A DNA stretch of 64,000 nucleotides, taken from assembly GCF_033958435.1 (NCBI RefSeq), contig NC_134138.1:267755798-267819797 (forward strand), read 5' to 3'. The notes below the pieces were generated by a model. That model did no database searches. It worked only from the letters and a program-made list of their open reading frames with translations, and was not told where the DNA came from. This document shows positions 43,186 to 53,877 of this stretch, piece by piece (the stretch's first letter is position 1; the number at the start of each line of letters is the position of its first letter). Made by a program: the position numbers and the translations under genes. This DNA is from Carettochelys insculpta. Taxonomy: Eukaryota > Chordata > Testudines > Carettochelyidae.

Positions 43186-45904
43186 TTTGTATTCCACACT
43201 AGAACTGGGAGAGCTGTCAAGTATAAAATTCTCAGTCCAACAGCCTAATAATGTGTTTAATCAATGAAGCATTTTTAATTACAGTAAGATTTATTGTCAA
43301 GTTACAGCTGGATCAGAGTCATATGTAAAGTGCCCATTGACTGGAGATCTGCTTGTCGTTCTGACAAGAGGCATGAGTTTGCTTCATTGTGAGGCCTAAT
43401 AGAAATGTCATTCTGAGTTAGCTGAGAATCTGTTGCAAACAAGATTCCTGATTCAACCACCAAATGAAAGCTGCGAACAAAAGCATTCACCATATTTCCC
43501 ACTGGCTGTCCTATACTGATTACTGGCATTGTTCCTGTGGCTGTGAAAGCTGACGGCAGCCAGCTGAGAGCTCCAGGGAGGTTTGTGCTGTTTACACTAA
43601 ATAATTGATTACATCTATAATTACAACTGACTAATTTCTAGTCAAGAAAAGAGACTTCAATACGAAATGTAGAATGACATTGTGTTTGCCTGTAATTCTC
43701 CACTCTCCAGGACTGGATTTGTGATTTGCAAGCATGCCAACCAACCACACACCATGCCAAAAAAGCTCACACGGGCCCAACAAACCAGGCATTGAGTTGG
43801 TGTTTCTATTGCCAGTTCTAATGTTGGGGAAGTTAGCTTCCCTGTGGGATCTGCTGCTAGAAAAAAAAAATCAGGCGGAGTTTACCACATTCTATCTCTG
43901 GTATCTCTGATTATATTGCTCGATGAGGTATTGTTGTCTGTTGGTAAATCCCTTCCTGCTTGGAAGGAGAGCTCAGGTTTGCCTGCTAGTTGTCAGACCT
44001 ATCCCCAACTTCTCAAAGGCAACAAACAAAGCAGCTAATGAACCTGGCAGTGATAGAATAAAAGGAGAAAATAAAATCACATGAACAATTTACAGATGAG
44101 GTTAATGTCTCCCCATGATGCTGGTGTTTAAATGCAGTTTGGTGTATACTAGCTGCTAGTATTTGGTTGCTTTTAATTAAAAAAAAATTAAAGGCTTTAT
44201 GTTGGGATTAAATGGGATAATTATTGATTGACTCTGTCTTGTAAATTGAAAAGCATTTGGATTAACCAGCTTTTATTTAGGAAATCACTCTCCATTCTGG
44301 ACAGAAAGCTGGAGTTAGCCCCCCAGTTTGCCTCTGGCCGCTACGTCTTGTGTTTTTCTCTCCAGCTGAAAGTCAAATATTTATTTCTCTTTCTTCTCTT
44401 GCTCTTTAATCATCACAGCTCAAGGGAAAGAAGATTCATGAGAACAGGCTTTGAGGAAACATTTCAGGCATTGCTTGTAGTTGTGCCATCTTGCCACAGC
44501 CATTCCTACCTGGCTGACAGACTCAGCGGCATCAGGGCAGATATACTCAGGAGGTCACCTTACCTGCTGGGGATTCAACAGGGGCCCCCCTTCTGCTGAG
44601 TCCACCATGAAATAATACTCTAGCATGATGACAAGAAGCATAGTGTTGCTGACTTTTAGATGACACAAAACAGAGGTTGGGGGTGCACATGCTTATTGGT
44701 GATCTCAAGGACTATGTTGGATTAAAAGTGTCAAGACTTTTTTTCTGTCTACATTTGAACTGCATTTGATACACCCTCTGGTAATGCAAACTGTAGGAAG
44801 TTAGTGTGAGTGGATGAGGGTGGGCACAAAAGAGGAAGAACAATATGCTCCGTTTCCGCAGAGTGCAGAAGAGGTTACTGGCCTAGAGACTGTACATCCA
44901 GTGCTCTGCAGTGATGCTGGGGAGAAGAGGTAGCTTGGCCATTCTGACCTTTTAAATTCTCATTGAAGATAATGGAGGCTAGAGCAGGCTGAAAGCCCCA
45001 AATTTTTCCTGCAAAACATTCAGGAAGAAGGACTCTTTTAAGATTTTAGTCAGCTATTGAGGTTTCATTTAGGGACTAAAATCATCTTTGGGATGTTCCA
45101 TTTTGAGTCAGCCATTTTGGATTTTTCTGTTTTGGTTTCTCACTGTGGTTTGGGGTTTATTCTTTGATCATTGTCACCACCTTTTGGGGTGGCCTCTCCA
45201 CTTCTCCTGACAGATCTTTCTTAGCTTGTTCCCACTCAGGTCAGCTCTTGGACCCTCACCTTCATTAACCCATTACCCCTTCATTTTGTCATCTCTTTCC
45301 ATGTCCTGTGTGTTTTCTTGGAGTCATCCTGGTTGCAGGGTTGTTGACACCTTCCTATCTCAGCCCTTTCTGCCCCCTTTCTTTTGCTGCACTCACCCTT
45401 TAAGAACAAGCCCTGTTTCCCTTGTTGTTTGCAGCTGTGGGTGTGTGGCTCCGTGACTGGCAGCTCTGCTGGCTGTGTGGGCTTGTGATCCTGCTGCCTA
45501 CCTGTGAACAGGAAGGACTCTTCTCTCTGTTTCTATGTTCACTATGGGGCTTGTAGACCTCATCACACCTCATCATTGGAAAGAGTTGGAAAACAGAGTG
45601 AGTGTGGAAAGCCCCTTCTCACAGGATGGAAAGAGGGAAGAGTTTAAAAATAAAAAGTGGTGGGAGGTGGCAGGAGGAAGAAATTCCAAATCCAGACATT
45701 TATTCTGCAGAAGAAATAATACTCATTTTAAGTAGAAGGAAAAAATGTCATTTCAAAATGTAGATTTAAGACTCTTCAAGTTTTCCCCATTGGAAAATAG
45801 CTACATTTTCTCAAAATATACAAACTTCGTGAAACCACATTTTCCCTTCACGCTATGAGCCTCCCGCCCCTGGGACTCTGCATAATGAGGAGAATGGGCA
45901 AGAA
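43186..45904. other. Nothing recognised
   Basis: About 2.7 kb without a recognisable repeat or gene. The open frame at 44228-44599 (123 aa, plus) was inspected and shows no domain. Confidence 0.4.
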
Positions 45905-46060
45905 TGTGGCAGATGAAGCTCAGTGACAGATACAATGTAATTCACAGTGGAAGGACCAATCTGAACTCATACATTGTTGGTCCTAAATTAACTGTTCAGG
46001 AAAATCTGGGTGTCATTCTCAACACCTCATTGAAAGCCTCTGCTTCAGGCACAGCTATCC
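45905..46060 (+). mobile_element. CR1-type LINE ORF2 fragment
   Basis: Landmarks 'tggcagatgaagctcag', 'atgtaattcacagtggaa', 'ggtgtcattctcaacacctc' correspond to the CR1 segment W-Q-M-K-F-N ... V-M-H-L-G ... L-G-V-I-V. Short and diverged, in opposite orientation to the CR1 just downstream. Confidence 0.6.
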
Positions 46061-46925
46061 CATGCTTAACTCATCCTGAAACTATGCAATGTTACAAGCC
46101 AATGGTGTGGGCTCAAAGGGAGCAATGGGTTAAAAAATGATAGAATAGAAAGGAAGAAGGGAACATAAGAATGGCCATATGGGGTTGCACCAATGATCTG
46201 TCTTACCTATTATCCTATCTTCTGATAGAGGCCAATGCCAGATGCTTCAGAGAAAATGAACAGAACAAGGCAGTTATCAAGTGATCCATCCCCTGTTGCC
46301 CACAACCAGATTTTGGTAGTCAAAGGCTAAGGATAGCCAGAGCATGGGACTGCATCCCTCACCAAGTTGACTAATAGCCATTGATGGATCTGTCCTTCAG
46401 GAACTTTTATTTAATTCTTTTCTTTTAAAGCCGGTTGTACTTTTGGCCTTTACAACATGCTCTGGCAATGAGTTCCACCAGCTGTCTATGTACTGGGAGC
46501 ATTTCCTTTTGTTTGCTTTTGACTGCTGCCTATCAATTTCATTTTGTGTGACCATGGATTCTTGCATTATGTGAAGGTGTAAATAACTCTTATTCCTTTC
46601 ACCACATACTTCATGATTTTATAGACCTGTATCTTATTCCTGCTTAGTCATCTCTTTTCCAAGTTGAACTGTCACAGTCTTTTCAATTTCTCCTCATATG
46701 GAAGCTGTTCCATACCCTTAATAATTTTTGGTGCTTTTTGTATCTTCTCCAATTCTAACACATCTTTTTTCAGATGGGGCAAACAGAACTGCAAGCTCTG
46801 TTCAAGATGTGGGCAAACCGTGGCTTTATATAGAGATATTAAGGCAGTATTTCTTGTCTTATTACCTATCAGTTTCCTAATGGTTCCTAAAATTCTGTTA
46901 ACTAGCTTGACTGCTATGGCACCTT

Positions 46926-47385
46926 GGCTGTTTCTACACAGGCCACTTTCTTCGAAAGTGTCATGGTAATACACGGCCCAAAGTATGCTAATGAGGCATC
47001 GATGCAAATTCCCCATGCCTCATTAGCATACGGTCACGTGATTTGGAGTCCAGAAGACCGTTCTTCCGGACTCCAAGACGCATTTTAGAAGTGCAGCCCC
47101 GGGGGGGGTCTTCCAGAAGGAAGTCCTTCTTCTGGAGGCCCCTTCTTCCCAAAAACTTTTGGGAAGAAGGGGCCTCCAGAAGAAGGACTTTCTTCCAGAA
47201 GACCCCCCCCGGGGCTGCACTTCTAAAATGCGTCTTGGAGTCCGGAAGAACGGTCTTCTGGACTCCAAATCACGTGACCGTATGCTAATGAGGCACGGGG
47301 AATTTGCATCCATGCCTCATTAGCATACTTTGGGCCAAGTATTACCATGCCATTTTCGAAGAAAGTGGCCTATGTAGAAACAGCC
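46926..47385. mobile_element. 460-bp near-perfect palindromic MITE in CR1
   Basis: The left end GGCTGTTTCTACACAGGCC (46926) and right end 'ggcctatgtagaaacagcc' (47385) are inverted, flanked by CTT and TTT. The two arms pair through the whole 230 bp with few mismatches, meeting at 'cccaaaaacttttggg' near 47155. The arms carry 'tatgctaatgaggca', 'tcacgtga', 'gcagccccggggggg' and 'tcttctggaggcccc'. Because both strands are almost the same, near-identical open frames appear on both strands (47023-47313 minus, 47043-47288 plus); they are not genes. Confidence 0.9.
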
Positions 47386-47460
47386 TTTGAGTGGATGTGT
47401 TCAGAGAACTATCCGTGGTGACTCTAAGAGCTCTCTCAAGTGGTAACAGACACATAAAGA

Positions 47461-47657
47461 AAGGAGATACACAGCTCATAGACCTGGCAGGGACCTTGGG
47501 AAGGTCATCAAGCACAGCCCTGTGCCCTCTCAGCAAGACCAAGCACCATCCCTGACATATATTTGCCCTGATCCCTAAATGGCTTCCTCAAGGATTACAG
47601 CTAACAACCCTGGGTTTAAGGGGCCAATGTTCAAGCCACTGAGCTATCCTTTGCCCC
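47461..47657 (-). mobile_element. tRNA-derived SINE, antisense, in CR1
   Basis: The minus strand starts 'aggggcaaaggatagctcag' with A box TAGCTCAGTGG, then 'ttggccccttaaacccaggg', a decayed B-box region and 'gaagccatttagggatcagg'. It ends with 'gatgaccttcccaaggtccc'. Same family as 6781-6962. Confidence 0.8.
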
Positions 47658-47955
47658 TAATAGCCCCCTGAATTTGTATGCATAATCAGGATTATGTTTT
47701 GCAATGTATATTGACTTTTTCAACATTCAATTTCATCTGTCATTCTTCTGCCCCATAGCCAATTTTGTGAAATTCCTTAGTAACCCTTCACAGTTGGCAT
47801 TGGCTTTAACTATCTCGAGTAATTTTATACCTTGTGTAAATTTTGTCTCTTCCCTATTTAACACTTTTTTCAGATAACTTATGAATATGCTGAACAGCAT
47901 TCTATATATCCTTGGGAGACACTACTATTTTCCTAGCTCCATTCTGAGAAACGGA

Positions 47956-48239
47956 TAACTAATCACAACTATGAATATACTTAATCATAGCTACATGGGT
48001 GAAACAAGATAATCAGCAATCTTTGAATGAACTCACACAGAAAAATGACAAAAGAAGAAAACTCTGTATCACCTGTGAGCAAGCTGTTTTCCTAAAGCAA
48101 TTGCTTCTTATTGAAACTTTCAATCTTCCTCTTCAAAGGAAACAGCACAACCTCTCCAAAAATGAGCCAGGGAGCTTAAATCCATCACTTTGTTGGACCC
48201 AATAAAGACAATGGATTAATGGGTCATTACAACTGTCTA
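47956..48239. other. Nothing recognised
   Basis: About 280 bp with no recognised feature. Confidence 0.3.
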
Positions 48240-48475
48240 TAACTGTATCTCATTTCTTCTATGACTGCAGAGGTGTTAACTGTCAACTTCGGCTTGGACA
48301 CCTTTTACAACATGTTAATTGCTTATGTTAAACAATCTGTTCCATCTTTTATTTAGCTGCGAATAGCTTTCCTAGGCCTGAAGAAAAGCTCTGTGTAAGC
48401 TCAAAAAATTTTTTTTTCCACCAGCAGAATTTGGTTCAAGACATTATCTCAACCATCTTCTTTCTCAACTATACA
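48240..48475 (+). mobile_element. Unnamed amniote interspersed repeat
   Basis: 'cctaggcctgaagaaaagctctgtgtaagctc' (in pieces 'cctgaagaaaagctctgtg' and 'accagcagaatttggttcaa') is a passage I recognise as a common reptile interspersed repeat, but I cannot assign its superfamily. Confidence 0.4.
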
Positions 48476-49976
48476 TAGTCTATCAAAAAATAGTGATCTC
48501 TGCATAGTCATCTGAACGTGTCCCCAATTTGCAGAAAGTTCTGAATGTTCACATTCTGAATATTTGCCCATTCTAAAGTACCTTATGCTGGCACCTGAAA
48601 ACCAACCAATTTAAACAGCCACTGATCACATTTGACTACATGCAGGTTCAAGAAGAAAGTACTAGGTACCAATGTGATAGAGGTAGAAGAAAATAAACAA
48701 TTTAGAGATGATATATTGGAAGCCCTTAAATCTCGTTTCCTCAAAAAATAAAAGTACAGTCAGTGTTTTTAAAAGGCAAGCTTAAAATGATAGAAACAAG
48801 TTATTAAAATCACACAATGCCTACTTTGACTGTAGGACTAACTGACATAAGACAGAGGCCAAGAAAGTGTTGGTAGGAATAAAAAATTGCACAAGTAGTG
48901 AGAGTTTCCAGAATCATTTTAGCTAGGATACACATTTTTACAACCAGTGCAAGGTATGTGACCAGGCATGTGCCAAACACTCAGTGCTGAGAGCTAGGAA
49001 GGTGCTTTATTCTATACTTATCCATGATAGGGATTTTAATGTTCCTCTGAAGCATCTAGGATTGTTGAAGACAGGCAGTGTTGAAAATCCAGTCCCTTAA
49101 ATGGATTCAGAGCACAGGTCAAGGGTACCACTCTAGAAGGTTTACTGATGTAGTGGAACAGATCGAGTCATATAAACATGGTTTGGAAAAATTCTCTTTC
49201 AGTTCTTTCCTCCTCCTCCTAAGCAGGCACTTGGAGTGAAACTGAAACCAAATGTAAGACTTGCTTCTGTGGATTTTCAGTCAATTGAATGGCTCGCTAG
49301 GTATCAAATTAGAACATGATTTCCTTTCTCTTGTCTTATGGCTACCTGTTCAGAGATTTTATACCATCACAGGGGCAAAGATTTTAAGGCCAGGGGGCAC
49401 CATGATGCCCTGCTAGTCTGACCTCCCACACATTGCAGGCCACAGAACCTCTCTCTGCCACTCTAATAGACCCATAATTTAAAGCTGCCAGTGCCCTGTG
49501 CCTGGTGCTGCAAAGGAAGGGGAGGCAAAAAAAGATTGTTTGCCAATGGACCCAGGAGAAAATTCCTTTCCAACCCCAGATGTGGTGGGTCAGTTGTGCT
49601 CTGAGCATTTCAGCAAGATCCTACAGCCAGACATCCGTGAAAGAATTCTCCGTAATAATTTGGAGCTTTCCTTGGCTAGTGCCCCATCCCCGGCCATCAG
49701 GAATGTTGACTACTAGGAGTCACATATTATCTACAAGCTACCATAGGCAGTTTCATCCTGCCATATCTTCCCCAAACTTATCAAGTTCAGTCTAGAAGCC
49801 AGCTAACTATTTTGTCCCAGTCTTCCCCTTAGAACACTGTCGAAGAACTTCGCTCCTCTGATGGTCAGAAACTGGATAATCATCATCCTCTGTGGAAAAC
49901 GAATGCCCTTGTAAGTGTCCCCTCCCCATAATTCATCAAGACTTTTAGATATATTACTATCTTTAAACAGCATTAG
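48476..49976. other. Nothing recognised
   Basis: About 1.5 kb. Open frames at 49384-49795 on both strands have no domain signature. The passage 'gacctcccacacattgcaggccacagaacc' near 49420 may be an old LINE or SINE tail. Confidence 0.35.
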
Positions 49977-49978
49977 TA

Positions 49979-50553
49979 CAGGTTGGACCTCCCTGGTCTG
50001 GGACTCTGGACCTGAGTAGTCCCAGAACAGGGTTTTTGCCAGACCAGGGAAGGTCAGTGACCTCTTGCTGGCCTCCACCCCACTCCAGGGCCCTCCTGGC
50101 CATCAGTCTGCTCCTGGCCACCAGCTCCAGCTACATCCCAGATCTGCCCTAGGCCATAGACCACCACTCCCTAGCCACAGGCTTTTGGCTTCCTGGCCCC
50201 AGCCATGGCTCGTCTCAGTCTCCTGTCACCAGCCCAGGTGTGGTTGGCTTCCCACCTCAGCTGCCAATCCCTAGCCCCAGGCACAGGCCACCAGTCCCTT
50301 ACCCTGGCCTCAGCTCCCTGTCTGCTCAGCCTCGGCTGCGGGCTGCCAGCTTCAAGGCCCCAGCCATGGCTCCCCAGCTTCACAACCCCAGCTGGCTCCT
50401 TAGCCAGCCTGGGCCTGGACTCCTTACCACTGGACTCCCACCTGGCCCCTGCTCCTGGCTGTCAGGGCTCTGTGGTACTGCAACATCTGTGGTCCTGCCA
50501 GATCACAGATGTTGCCAGACCAGTGAGACCAGGATTTCAGAAGTTCAAACCTG
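49979..50553. mobile_element. 575-bp mariner/Tigger-like MITE, CAGGTT termini, TA target
   Basis: The left end CAGGTTGGACCTCCCTGGTC (49979) and right end 'gaccaggatttcagaagttcaaacctg' (50553) are inverted, and TA flanks both sides (49977-49978, 50554-50555). CAGGTTGA-type ends with TA duplications are typical of pogo/Tigger derivatives. The interior is C-rich with repeated 'cccagccatggct' and 'ctggc-cc' blocks; 'cagatctg'/'cagatcacagatg' lie near the right end. The open frames inside (50065-50633) are proline and serine rich by composition, not genes. Confidence 0.75.
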
Positions 50554-50555
50554 TA

Positions 50556-50880
50556 GTCCCAGTGAAGTCGATGGAATTAATTACATGCCTAAAGTATCTA
50601 AAGCCTAAGGACCATGCTGAACTGGGGCCTTAGGACCAAGCCCCTCAGCTCCTGTTTAGACAGAATTCTTACTGAATTTAAAATACATTTTGAGACCTAT
50701 TGGGAGACTTGATGGTGTTGCAGGACTGACGAAGAGCTGATAGATGTGGCCCTTAGTTCCTCTTGGAAGAGTAGTTCTTAAACATTTACTTAGGAATCAA
50801 AAACATTAAGAGCCACTCAGGTACCCACAGTTAAGGAGTCATATTTAACCTAGAGTAAAGCCAGGACAAAGTGAGGAGAC
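50556..50880. other. Nothing recognised
   Basis: About 325 bp with no recognised feature. Confidence 0.35.
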
Positions 50881-50883
50881 AGG

Positions 50884-51319
50884 GGCTGTGTCTACACGTG
50901 CCCCAAACTTCGAAATGGCCATGCAAATGGCCATTTCGAAGTTTACTAATGAAGCGCTGAAATGCATATTCAGCGCTTCATTAGCATGCGGGCGGCAGCG
51001 GCGCTTCGAAATTGACGCGCCTTGCCGCCGCGCGGCGCGTCCAGACGGGGCTCCTTTTCGAAAGGACGCCACCTTCTTCGAAGTCTCCTTATTCCCATGA
51101 GCTCATGGGAATAAGGGGACTTCAAAGTAGGCAGCATCCTTTCGAAAAGGAGCCCCGTCTGGACGCGCCGCGCGGCGGCAAGGCGCGTCAATTTCGAAGC
51201 GCCGCTGCCGCCCGCATGCTAATGAAGCGCTGAATATGCATTTCAGCGCTTCATTAGTAAACTTCGAAATGGCCATTTGCATGGCCATTTCAAAGTTTGG
51301 GGCACGTGTAGACACAGCC
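50884..51319. mobile_element. 436-bp near-perfect palindromic MITE, twin A
   Basis: The left end GGCTGTGTCTACACGTGCCC (50884) and right end 'gggcacgtgtagacacagcc' (51319) are perfect inverted ends, and the target duplication AGG is exact on both sides. The arms pair from terminus to the centre 'cccatgagctcatggg' at 51101/51102 with very few mismatches, so the whole element is one hairpin. CpG-rich blocks ('gccgccgcgcggcgcgtcc') are intact, which suggests youth or low methylation decay. It carries an exact octamer ATGCAAAT near 50923. The four overlapping open frames here and in twin B are products of the palindrome, not genes. Confidence 0.95.
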
Positions 51320-51762
51320 AGGAAGTCCCATTCTATTTTGTAGGAAGTCTTATACTGCACTCATCACCACAGCATGATCAGGGCACTAAGCAATATGACT
51401 AACATCTGTCATTTGCTTGTTCTTTCATTCTCATCCCAGGGAAAAGTGTGTGCAGGGAATGTTATGTTTTGGATTTTTTTAGAATGTTACATACACACAT
51501 TGGTGTGTTAGCAAGAACAAGGTCAGAGAAATGTACCTGGGACTTGGAGTGGAAGGTGATTTTAGTTGTGATGGTCTTATTGTGCCCGAGGGGATTCAAA
51601 TGAGCCTTGGACAGTTGCTGAGAGTGGTCCATCCCCCCCACAGACAGATTCCACGCTCTTGGTAAAGTGTTCCATTGCACCAAATGAGAAAAGCTGTCAG
51701 TCTCCATCCGCCAGCTTTAGTCAACCTTTTACATACCCAACGCCCAAGCCTTAAAACACTCT
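51320..51762. other. 443-bp spacer between twin palindromes
   Basis: AT-rich sequence with no similarity to the palindromes that I can see; no feature recognised. Confidence 0.4.
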
Positions 51763-52198
51763 GGCTGTGTCTACACGTGCCCCAAACTTCGAAATGGCCA
51801 TGCAAATGGCCATTTCGAAGTTTACTAATGAAGCGCTGAAATGCATATTCAGCGCTTCATTAGCATGCAGGCGGCAGCGGCGCTTCGAAATTGATGAGTC
51901 TTGCCGCCGCGCGGCGCGTCCAGATGGGGCTCCTTTTCGAAAGCACGCCACCTACTTCGAAGTCCACTTATTCCCGTGACCTCATGGGAATAAGGGGACT
52001 TCGAAGAAGGTGGCGTCCTTTCGAAAAGGAGCCCCGTCTGGATGCGCCGCGCGGCTGCAAGGCTCGTCAATTTCGAAGCGCCGCTGCCGCCCGCATGCTA
52101 ATGAAGCGCTGAATATGCATTTCAGCGCTTCATTAGTAAACTTCGAAATGGCCATTTGCATGGCCATTTCGAAGTTTGGGGCACGTGTAGACGTAGCC
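51763..52198. mobile_element. 436-bp near-perfect palindromic MITE, twin B
   Basis: Same length, ends and layout as 50884-51319, with an exact TCT target duplication (51760-51762 and 52199-52201). Differences from twin A are scattered and many are CG to TG or CA changes (for example 'gatgagtc' for 'gacgcgcc'). The centre is 'cccgtgacctcatggg' at 51980/51981, one base pair off perfect. The different target duplications show the twins inserted independently and are not a tandem duplication. Confidence 0.95.
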
Positions 52199-52394
52199 TC
52201 TGAGAAAAGACTTGTGACCTTGATCTTGAGTCAGTATTGTTAGAAAGCCCAGGTAGGGATCAGAGGATAGGTCTGATATGCTCTCAGTAAGTCACTCTTG
52301 TGGTTCAGGAGATGCATTGCAATGTTTCGTGCCAGTTAACATTTTCTAAGCACCAAAGCTTTTGTGACCATCCAAGAGATGACAAAAGAAAAGA

Positions 52395-53285
52395 GAATTA
52401 ATTCTTCCACTCTACACTGCACCAACTAGGCCTCAGCTGGAGTCGTGTGGCGAGTTCTCAGCAGCACTTTTCAGGAAAGTTGTGGACAAATTGGAAAAAA
52501 TCCAGGGAAGATCAATAAAATGATTATAGGTTCAGAAAACATAACCCATGGGGGGGGAGAAGTTCAAAATAACTGGGTTTGTTTAATCTAGAAAAAAGAA
52601 GACTGAGAGGAGATATGATAATATTTCTTAAGTACCTAAATGATTGTTATAAGGAGGCATGAGAAAAATTATTCTTCTTAACCTCTGATGATAGGACAAG
52701 AAGCAATGGGCTTAAATTGATGGTTTATGCTGGGCATTAGGAAAAGCTTCCTTACTGTCAGGGTGGTTAAACACTGGAATGAATTATCTTGAGAGGCGGT
52801 GGAATCTCCATAGTTAAAAAGTTTTAAGAACAGATTACACAAACACCTGGAAGGGATGGTCTAGATCAGGGGGTCAGCAAGCTTTGTGAGGTGGAGTGCT
52901 GAAATTTGACCTTTTGACCTCTATGCGTGGTCCAAGTGCTGGTGATACTTCTTAAAGTCATAACTTAAAAAAAGTTTCATTAACAAATCAATTAAGATGC
53001 ATAGCTTTACCATTTAGGTGATGGTCTTTTTGTTAAGACCATTAGCTGGTCTTCTGTTAATCCGCAGGCAGCACGGCTTTGAGCAAGCTCCTGGCTGCAT
53101 GGCGGAGGAGGGGCAGGGCAGCACTCCCACCTCACATGCCGATGAAAATTGGCTCATGTGCCATTCTTGGCACCTGTGCCAGGGGTTGCTGACCTCTGGC
53201 CTAGATGGTGGTTGGTTCGACCTTGATTGCAGGGGACTGGACTTGATGACCTCTTGAAATCTCTTCCAGGCCTATGAGTTTATGA
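52395..53285 (+). mobile_element. CR1 LINE 3' end with a nested hAT element
   Basis: Plus-strand CR1: 'actaggcctcagctggagt', 'aaattggaaaaaatccaggg', 'gaaaaaagaagactgagagg' and 'ggcattaggaaaagcttcc' to 52866. After the hAT insertion it resumes 'ggtggttggttcgaccttg', 'ggactggacttgatgacctc' and '...ggcctatgagtttatgaaa'. Diverged and without an open frame. Confidence 0.85.
52867..53198. mobile_element. 332-bp hAT MITE with 8-bp target duplication
   Basis: The left end CAGGGGGTCAGCAAGC (52867) and right end 'caggggttgctgacctctg' (53198) are inverted. The flanks GTCTAGAT (52859-52866) and GCCTAGAT (53199-53206) are an 8-bp target duplication with one difference, the hallmark of hAT insertion. Removing it with one duplicate restores continuous CR1. 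Non-coding. Confidence 0.9.
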
Positions 53286-53877
53286 AAATCATGAAAAATT
53301 GCGGTTGTACCCTCATACACTAGGGTACGAGGGAGTATCCTAGACCACTGAAGTTCGTAAAAGGAATTCTCCACCAACCTAGGTTCGGTAGCCCTCTGTG
53401 GGAGACATATAGGCGCCATCAAGTACACCTTGGAGAAGCAAAATAAAGATTGTCAATGTCTCATATTGGAAAACTTGTTGCTTTGTCGTCTTGAAATAAA
53501 AACATCCTGTCAAAGCATATCCAGAATTTTAGCCTATATGTTATCCTTTAGGAAACCAGCTAATCCCTGTGATGAGCTGATGTGGAAAGTGGCACACAGA
53601 AAGCCATTTTACAGGGCACAACTATTTTTATTAGTACTACAGAAACTGTGTAACATAGCCCAGGTTCTACTATCTATTTATATAGACATTTCTCATTTAT
53701 AGAGCACTCCTGTAACAAGCCCCAGGTTGGAGATTCTGTACTAAACCTCCAGCAATACAGAAGAGAAAGGTGCAGTCCATTGGGGAATGGGGCACTTAGG
53801 TGCCATCAAGCCACCTTTCCACCTTTCTTATTCAAGGTTCCTCCAGTGTAATTTGCAGGGACCAGGAGCCTCTCTAA
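53286..53877. other. Nothing recognised
   Basis: About 590 bp with no recognised feature. Confidence 0.35.

Larger units (their letters stand above)
46155..47955 (-). mobile_element. CR1-type LINE, antisense, split by two insertions
   Basis: The plus strand begins 'ggaacataagaatggccata', the reverse of the TATGTTCTTA-type CR1 tail. It proceeds through 'ctggcaatgagttccaccag', 'tctcctcatatggaagctgttcc' (landmark pieces) and 'gcaaactgcaagctct'-type sequence to 46925. After a 460-bp palindrome (46926-47385) it resumes 'gagtggatgtgttcagagaa'. A SINE interrupts it again (47461-47657). It then continues with 'tcatctgtcattcttctgcc', 'actatctcgagtaatttta' and 'ttgggagacactac' to about 47955. The whole is one colinear CR1 relic. 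The minus open frame 46672-47016 includes 'CPHLEQSLQFCLPHLKKDVL' (CR1 post-RT region). Confidence 0.85.

Noticed and set aside
44228..44599. 123-codon open frame on the plus strand, possible small gene
   Set aside because: No recognisable domain, signal peptide or neighbouring exon-like structure.
47023..47313. Nearly identical 'proteins' on both strands
   Set aside because: A direct consequence of the palindrome: both strands carry the same sequence. The same applies to 50845-51360 and 51751-52243.
50065..50633. Proline/serine-rich open frames
   Set aside because: Interior of a TA-flanked MITE with C-rich composition; no domain.
50884..52198. Tandem duplication explaining the twin palindromes
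   Set aside because: Each has its own exact but different target duplication, and the spacer is unrelated, so independent insertions fit better.
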